A DNA stretch of 35,379 bases from NCBI GenBank assembly GCA_003223315.1, contig QHYR01000044.1, forward strand, positions 1 through 35,379, given 5' to 3'. A program made the translations under genes and the position numbers. The stretch comes from Acidobacteriota bacterium (GTDB lineage: Bacteria; Acidobacteriota; Terriglobia; Acidiferrales; UBA7541). Position 1 is the stretch's first letter. Every line of letters begins with the position of its first letter. The notes under the pieces were generated by a model. The model was not told where the DNA came from and did no database searches. It saw only the letters and a program-made list of their open reading frames with translations. This document shows, piece after piece, positions 31,140 through 35,379 of this stretch.

Positions 31140-31721
31140 ATGGCCCACGTACTCTCCATCGGCGATTGGGTTAAAGAGCTTTCCGCTTTTCGCGAGCAGG
31201 ACTTCGTCGTGGACCGCGTCCTCGCTTTTATGAAGGAGCATGCGGTCGATCCCGCCACTCTCGACCGCTATCTCTTCTTCTCTCTCGGCAACTACACCCG
31301 CAATCTCATTTTTCGCAATGAGCTCTGCGAGGTGATCACGCTTTGTTGGGAGATCGGTCAGGGCAGCCGCATTCACAATCATCGCGACCAGAATTGCTGG
31401 ATGGCCACGCCTATCGGCCGCCTGCGCGTGCAGAATTATCGCGTCGAAGAGCGCAGCGAGGCTGGCAAGACTTGCCGCTTGGTTCCCACCGAGCTCGCCG
31501 AGATGGACGCCGCGCACCCCGTCGCCGTGAATCCCCTCGAGCCGGTTCACCAGGTGCTGAATCTCCCCGAATTCCGCCAGCGCGCCGTGAGCATCCACGT
31601 CTACTCCAAGCCCTTCGATAGCTGCGAAATCTATTCCCTCGAACGCGGCACCTATAGCGACGTAGCGCTGCATTACACCAGCGTGCACGGCCGGCTCGAT
31701 CCCTCCGAAAAGCTGCTGTAG
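31140..31721 (+). CDS. Cysteine dioxygenase type I
   Basis: A cytoplasmic cupin that oxidises L-cysteine to cysteine sulfinate with a mononuclear iron. The 193-residue sequence has the iron ligands His79 and His81 in RIHNHRDQNCWM and His137 in EPVHQV, the substrate-binding Arg59, and both residues of the thioether cofactor, Cys86 and Tyr155; His153 is also at the expected place (SIHVYSKP). The start is ATG at 31140 without a strong ribosome site. It sits 71 bases after the secreted lactonase-like gene. Product breakdown gives sulfite, which a SoxCD-type enzyme could oxidise; that link is inferred. Confidence 0.93.
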   Translation: MAHVLSIGDWVKELSAFREQDFVVDRVLAFMKEHAVDPATLDRYLFFSLGNYTRNLIFRNELCEVITLCWEIGQGSRIHNHRDQNCWMATPIGRLRVQNYRVEERSEAGKTCRLVPTELAEMDAAHPVAVNPLEPVHQVLNLPEFRQRAVSIHVYSKPFDSCEIYSLERGTYSDVALHYTSVHGRLDPSEKLL

Positions 31722-31785
31722 CTGCCCGCACGTCCCCTCGAGCCAAAGACACGATCTGCAGTTTCCACGGAGAGCATCACGGGTG

Positions 31786-31791
31786 TATAAA
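31786..31791 (+). promoter_or_regulatory. Possible -10 box before the B3-like MBL gene
   Basis: TATAAA at 31786-31791 stands out in a GC-rich gap. A start about seven bases later would give a leader of roughly 147 bases containing the nested inverted repeat. No clear -35 box is seen. Confidence 0.3.
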
Positions 31792-31816
31792 GGGTGCCCA
31801 TCCGAGGGGCGTTCTT

Positions 31817-31897
31817 CGCGCGAAAGTCGGACGCCGCCAACGTCATGGTCATCAGGAGCTTGGCGGCGCTCGCAAAGTCATCAGGAGCTTTCGCGCG
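31817..31897. promoter_or_regulatory. Nested inverted repeat in the leader of the B3-like MBL gene
   Basis: Outer arms CGCGCGAAAG (31817-31826) and CTTTCGCGCG (31888-31897), and inner arms CGCCGCCAA (31832-31840) and TTGGCGGCG (31860-31868), are all exact complements. A direct repeat GTCATCAGGAGCTT lies at 31848-31861 and 31878-31891. The structure is not one of the window's dispersed repeat families. Confidence 0.5.
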
Positions 31898-31944
31898 TAA
31901 ACAAAGTTCACGCCGCTTTTGCCGCATAAAAAAGGAGGAACGCC

Positions 31945-32949
31945 ATGCCAAAAAATTTTTATTCGATTCTGTCAGCCTTGATCATCGGCGCGCTGCTCAC
32001 ATTGCCTGTGCTCGCACAAGAACAACAGCAAAGAGCGGCTAAGCCCGATTCTCCCGAGGTCCTGGCGCATATCGAAAAAGCAAAGAAGATCGCGGGCACC
32101 TACTGGGCGCAGGCCGAGCACTTTCTCTGCGAAGCGCCGCGCGCAAATCCGGCCACGGACCCCGGACCCGTCAAGCTCTTCGATAATCTTTGGGCCATCC
32201 CCGGGCAGTACTCTGTCGGCAATGCCGTTACCTACGTTCTCCCCACCTCGGCCGGAATTATGATGATCGATCCGGGCCACGCGAAAGATGTGGAGTCGGT
32301 TCTTTTGCCCGGATTAAAGACTCTCGGGCTCGATCCCACCAATATCAAAGTCGTCATCGCGGCGCATGGCCACGAAGACCATTACGGCGGGTCGGCCTAT
32401 CTCCAACAGCATTATGGCGCGCACATCTACATGGCGGCGGCCGATTGGGATTTTATCAACCTGCCTCGCCCGCCGGCGCCCGGAGGAAATGCCCCCGCAA
32501 ATGCGGCGCCGCCCGCACCGCTGCCGAAACGCGACATGGTTGCCTTCGAGGGCGTGCCCATCACTCTTGGCGACGAGAGCGTAACTCCGGTTTTCATTCC
32601 CGGACATACACCCGGCTCCTTGGGCTTGATCTTCCCGGTGAAGGACGGCGGCAAGACGCATGTCGTGGGCATGGTTGGCGGAGGGTTCATCGCACAGGGT
32701 CCGGCCAGTCAAGTCTCGGAGTTCATTGACTCCCTGCAGCACTTCGAGGAGTGGACCAAAAAGATGAAGGTGGACGTCGAAATTCAGAACCATCCGGTTT
32801 TCGATGGATTTGCCGACAAGCTGACGGCGCTTCGCGCGCGCAAACCGGGAGAGCCCAACCCGTTCGTCGTCGGCCAGGAGAATTACACCAGGTTCGTGGA
32901 GCTGATGACCGAGTGCGCCCGGGCCACCATGTTGCGCCAAAAGGATTGA
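31945..32949 (+). CDS. Secreted subclass B3-like metallo-beta-lactamase-fold hydrolase
   Basis: A 334-residue MBL-fold protein with a Sec signal peptide (MPKNFYSILSALIIGALLTL, cleaved near VLAQ). Ligands follow the B3 pattern: AAHGHEDHYGG (His141, His143, Asp145, His146), PGHTPGS (His221) and IQNHPVFDG (His283), with no Asp at the usual GD position. A Pro/Ala-rich insert at about 175-195 is atypical. The strong AAGGAGG site fixes the ATG at 31945. B3 relatives include lactamases and many hydrolases of unknown substrate, so antibiotic resistance should not be assumed. A structured leader precedes it. Confidence 0.88.
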   Translation: MPKNFYSILSALIIGALLTLPVLAQEQQQRAAKPDSPEVLAHIEKAKKIAGTYWAQAEHFLCEAPRANPATDPGPVKLFDNLWAIPGQYSVGNAVTYVLPTSAGIMMIDPGHAKDVESVLLPGLKTLGLDPTNIKVVIAAHGHEDHYGGSAYLQQHYGAHIYMAAADWDFINLPRPPAPGGNAPANAAPPAPLPKRDMVAFEGVPITLGDESVTPVFIPGHTPGSLGLIFPVKDGGKTHVVGMVGGGFIAQGPASQVSEFIDSLQHFEEWTKKMKVDVEIQNHPVFDGFADKLTALRARKPGEPNPFVVGQENYTRFVELMTECARATMLRQKD

Positions 32950-33013
32950 CACTCATCGCCGGCCATCTGCGGGCTCCGGAACCGTACCCGCGACACCGCC
33001 GCAGCCTCACGGC

Positions 33014-35011
33014 TTAGCGTGGTTGCGTGACTACGTCGAGCAGCGCCGGCTCACCGCGCTTGACCACCGCGATGGCCCGCCGCAGCGCTGGTCCCAAATC
33101 CCTAGGATTATCGATGGGGCCCTCGGCGTACACCCCCATGCTCTGCGCCAGCTTGGCGAAATCCATATTCGGGTCCGTAAACGAAGTCCCGATTCCGGCG
33201 CGGTCGATTCCGCGCTGGTGCCGGTCGGCCATGCGTTGCACGTGCATGAGCTCTTCGTGATAGGCGCGGTTATTGTGCATGACGCTCAGCAGTGGAATGC
33301 GATGATGCGCCGCCGTCCACAGCACGGCCGGGGAAAACAAAAGATCGCCGTCATCTTGAATACTCACCGATAGCCGCCCGTACTTCCGGTTCGCCAGCGC
33401 CGCGCCCACCGTGGCGGGCGCGTTGTAGCCGATGCCTCCGCCTCCCTGCCTGCCGAGGTACTGGTAGCTCTTCTTGAAATCCCAAAGCCGAATCGGCCAC
33501 CAACTGAAGTGATGGATAATCGACACCAGCGACCAGTCGTCGGTCTTGATCTGCGCCCAGAGCTCGGCGCTCAGCCGCGCCGTGCTCACCGGGCTCGCGT
33601 CCCAGCCGTACGCCGCCTCCTCTCGCGCCGCTTCCAGCGCCACGTTGTGCGCCGCTGCGAGCTTGGCCCCGCGATCCTGGAACGTCCGTTTGCGCTCCGG
33701 CGTGATCCGCCGCCTGGTTTCCTCGATCAGCGCAGGCAAAGTCGCCTCCGCGTCGGCCGCAATGGCCAGATCCACTTCGGTGAAGCGGTTGAATTCCTGA
33801 TAGTTCGCTTTGGTATAAAGATCGCCCGCGCTGATGCTGACGAGTTTCGCGCCAGGCTTCATGATCGGACGCGAACTGCGGCGCACCTGATCGTGGAATG
33901 AGTTCACCACACTCCACAAATCCAAAGCTTCGAGACCCACAATTACATCCGCGTTCGAGACGACCGCCCCACGGCGGTTCGATTGGTTGAGGGGGTGCCG
34001 CGTCGGGAAATTCATCCGACCGTTTATGTCGATCACCGCAGCTTGCAGCGTCTCGGCCAGCTCGACCAAATGATCGATGCCCGCCTGCGTCCGCGCTGTG
34101 CGGTCCACCACGATCACCGGATTCTCCGCCTGCACCAGCAGGCGCGCCGTCTCCGCCACCGCGCCGGAATCGCCCTGCGGCGGCGCCGGCAGCGTCACCT
34201 TCGGTATGCTCAGCCGGGTCCCTTCGCGTATCGGGTTTTCCTGCAGTTCACTATCCGCCACCAGCAGCACCGGCGCCATCGGCGGCGTCATGGCGATCTT
34301 GTAGGCGCGCACCGCCGATTCGGCGAAATGCTGCAGCGAGAGCGGCTGGTCGTCCCACTTCGTGTAATCGCGCACCATGGCCGCCGCGTCCAGCACGCTG
34401 TGCGCCCATTCGCCATAAGCGGGAGATCGCATCGTGGCGTCCAGATTGTTCGCGATCACCAGATACACCGGCACGCGGTCACAATAGGCGTTGTAGATGG
34501 CCATGGAAGCGTGCTGCAGCCCGACGGTGCCGTGCGCAAATATACACAGCGGCTTGCCTTCAATTTTGGCGAAGCCGTGTGCCATGGCCACCGATTGCTC
34601 TTCATGAAGACAGGTGATGAACTCGGGATTCTTGTTGCCGCCGTAGTTGATCACCGATTCGTGCAGCGCCCGGAAACTCGAACCCGCCACCGCGCAAACG
34701 TACTCGAACCCGAGAGCCTTGAGGACGTCCACCATGAAGTCAGACCCGGTGCGATCCACGGTAAGCACTTCGGCAGTCGGCGGCGGATCGCCTTCCACCG
34801 CCGGCGGGAATGGCATTCCGCGCGGCGCCGGCGCACTCGCTGCCGCTGCGGCCTTTGCCGCGAGCGGGCTTGCACCCGGCAGGGTGTCCACCGACGCAGC
34901 CAGCGCGCTTGCACCCGTTAGGGCGCTTGCACCCGCCAGGGTGCCCGCGCCCGCCGCCACGCCCTTAAGGAACTCTCGCCGCCCCACCGACCCCTTTTTC
35001 GCTCTCGCCAT
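33014..35011 (-). CDS. Tat-exported thiamine-diphosphate-dependent enzyme (acetolactate synthase-like)
   Basis: A 665-residue ThDP enzyme of the POX/AHAS superfamily. The N-terminus has a twin-arginine signal (GRREFLKG, residues 10-17) and an Ala/Ser/Pro-rich linker to about residue 63 built from short tandem repeats. The PYR domain follows with the catalytic Glu in TCLHEEQSVAMAHG (about 137) and AHGTVGLQHASMAIYNAY, then a middle domain (VIVVDRTARTQAG), and the PP domain with the cofactor motif reading DDGDLLFSPAVLWTAA..HNN; the first Gly of the usual GDG is Asp. The reaction (decarboxylase, ligase or oxidase) is not evident. Starting at 35009-35011 avoids reading through the repeat upstream. 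Neighbouring genes give no clear pathway. Confidence 0.87.
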   Translation of the reverse strand: MARAKKGSVGRREFLKGVAAGAGTLAGASALTGASALAASVDTLPGASPLAAKAAAAASAPAPRGMPFPPAVEGDPPPTAEVLTVDRTGSDFMVDVLKALGFEYVCAVAGSSFRALHESVINYGGNKNPEFITCLHEEQSVAMAHGFAKIEGKPLCIFAHGTVGLQHASMAIYNAYCDRVPVYLVIANNLDATMRSPAYGEWAHSVLDAAAMVRDYTKWDDQPLSLQHFAESAVRAYKIAMTPPMAPVLLVADSELQENPIREGTRLSIPKVTLPAPPQGDSGAVAETARLLVQAENPVIVVDRTARTQAGIDHLVELAETLQAAVIDINGRMNFPTRHPLNQSNRRGAVVSNADVIVGLEALDLWSVVNSFHDQVRRSSRPIMKPGAKLVSISAGDLYTKANYQEFNRFTEVDLAIAADAEATLPALIEETRRRITPERKRTFQDRGAKLAAAHNVALEAAREEAAYGWDASPVSTARLSAELWAQIKTDDWSLVSIIHHFSWWPIRLWDFKKSYQYLGRQGGGGIGYNAPATVGAALANRKYGRLSVSIQDDGDLLFSPAVLWTAAHHRIPLLSVMHNNRAYHEELMHVQRMADRHQRGIDRAGIGTSFTDPNMDFAKLAQSMGVYAEGPIDNPRDLGPALRRAIAVVKRGEPALLDVVTQPR

Positions 35012-35014
35012 AAT

Positions 35015-35137
35015 TTGTAGCGCCGGCATCTTGCCGGCTCCCCTTGTCATTCTGAGCGGAGCGTGTCGACTTGTTCTTTCCGAAAATCGCGTTTTCACGA
35101 TTTTTGGCTCGACACGCGCAGTCGAAGAATCTCTCTT
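35015..35137. repeat. Family C palindrome followed by a full-length family D element
   Basis: A family C hairpin (TTGTAG, then GCCGGCA 35022-35028 with TGCCGGC 35032-35038) precedes a family D element from GTCATTCTGAG (35046) to GAAGAATCTCTC. The D element's outer stem is GCGTGTCGA (35061-35069) with TCGACACGC (35109-35117). The pair repeats the C-then-D order seen at 20730-20870. Confidence 0.88.
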
Positions 35138-35247
35138 TGAATCTCTTTCCGCCGCCCGCCGCAACATACGACGATCCGCGCCTGTTTGCAATCGCGCCGC
35201 CCCCACCCGCCACGTTGCGAGGAGGAACTGGAGACTAGCACGCGCTG

Positions 35248-35379
35248 CTATGGCGTTGCGGCTCTGGGCAGCACGCTTTCGCCGAACTTGGCCGCGTCAA
35301 TCGGGACGTTCGGCTGCACGTCGCTCATATCAAACTCAGAGCGCCCATCGGTCCAGGTAAGCGTCCAGTGGAAGGGCAC
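35248..35379 (-). CDS. C-terminal fragment of a protein of unknown function
   Basis: The frame is open from the window's right edge to a TAG at 35248, giving the last 43 residues: VPFHWTLTWTDGRSEFDMSD, then VQPNVPIDAAKFGESVLPRA and ATP. The VQPNVPIDAAKF ending resembles the C-terminus of acidobacterial exported proteins with an outer-membrane lipoprotein-sorting-like fold, in which a strand WTWxDGR is followed by DVQxNVPIDxxxF. The start lies outside the window. It is upstream of the ThDP enzyme on the same strand, separated by family C and D repeats. Confidence 0.6.
   Translation of the reverse strand: MPFHWTLTWTDGRSEFDMSDVQPNVPIDAAKFGESVLPRAATP

Noticed and set aside
30157-32949. Antibiotic-resistance genes from the two MBL-fold proteins
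   Set aside because: The metal sites are complete, but these folds cover many hydrolases; one is lactonase-like and the other has only B3-type ligands, so resistance cannot be claimed.
35012-35206. Longer N-terminus for the ThDP enzyme (open frame to 35206)
   Set aside because: The extension translates a family C and a family D repeat; the Tat signal just after 35011 marks the true start.

Overview
The window is about 35.4 kb of GC-rich bacterial chromosome. Its character suggests an Acidobacteriota (Terriglobia-like) genome: many Tat or Sec-exported enzymes, a Hsp20 plus DUF2934 pair, a stand-alone SoxCD pair, split glycine decarboxylase genes (gcvPA/gcvPB), and intergenic regions packed with short dispersed palindromes. 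The lineage is inferred from protein and repeat character, not from a marker gene. No rRNA, tRNA, CRISPR array, intact insertion sequence or prophage was seen.

Layout. 1-3.5 kb (minus strand): a truncated DUF1624-type acyltransferase, thiG, and a long-chain acyl-CoA synthetase. 3.9-6.7 kb (plus): a divergent urocanase homologue and glutamate formimidoyltransferase, a partial histidine-degradation set. 6.7-13.2 kb: an accessory, mostly small-gene region holding a secreted protein, a response-regulator remnant, a stand-alone receiver, an RsbW-like ATPase, a Cys-rich mini-protein, a lipoprotein, Hsp20, DUF2934 and several unknowns. 13.2-16.7 kb: an M28-like exopeptidase homologue, then soxC and soxD. 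16.8-22.4 kb: the glycine cleavage genes gcvT, gcvH, gcvPA and gcvPB, interrupted by two small divergent unknown genes. 22.7-24.4 kb (minus): a ClpA/B D2-type single-domain AAA+ ATPase with a small partner gene directly upstream. 24.8-28.4 kb: an alkyltransferase-like protein, an ABC-2 exporter pair, and a branched-chain aminotransferase. 28.7-32.9 kb: a polysaccharide deacetylase, a SnoaL-like protein, a lactonase-like metallo-beta-lactamase-fold (MBL) enzyme, cysteine dioxygenase, and a B3-like MBL-fold protein. 33.0-35.0 kb (minus): a Tat-exported thiamine-diphosphate enzyme. The right edge holds the C-terminus of another minus-strand gene.

How the genes fit together. GcvT, GcvH, GcvPA and GcvPB form the glycine cleavage system except its L-protein. 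FtcD and the urocanase homologue point to histidine catabolism feeding glutamate and one-carbon folate, as glycine cleavage also does. Cysteine dioxygenase can yield sulfite indirectly, and SoxCD-type enzymes oxidise sulfite or sulfane sulfur in the periplasm; that link is only inferred.

Most unusual features: (1) the D2-only AAA+ ATPase carries an MGF tripeptide where ClpA and ClpC have their ClpP-binding loop, and it sits with an uncharacterised partner; (2) the urocanase homologue keeps the NAD-binding core but has lost the usual catalytic segments; (3) the ThDP enzyme has a Tat signal and an altered GDG motif; (4) at least five families of dispersed palindromes are present, one with compensatory stem changes between copies; (5) structured leaders precede gcvPA and the B3-like MBL gene.
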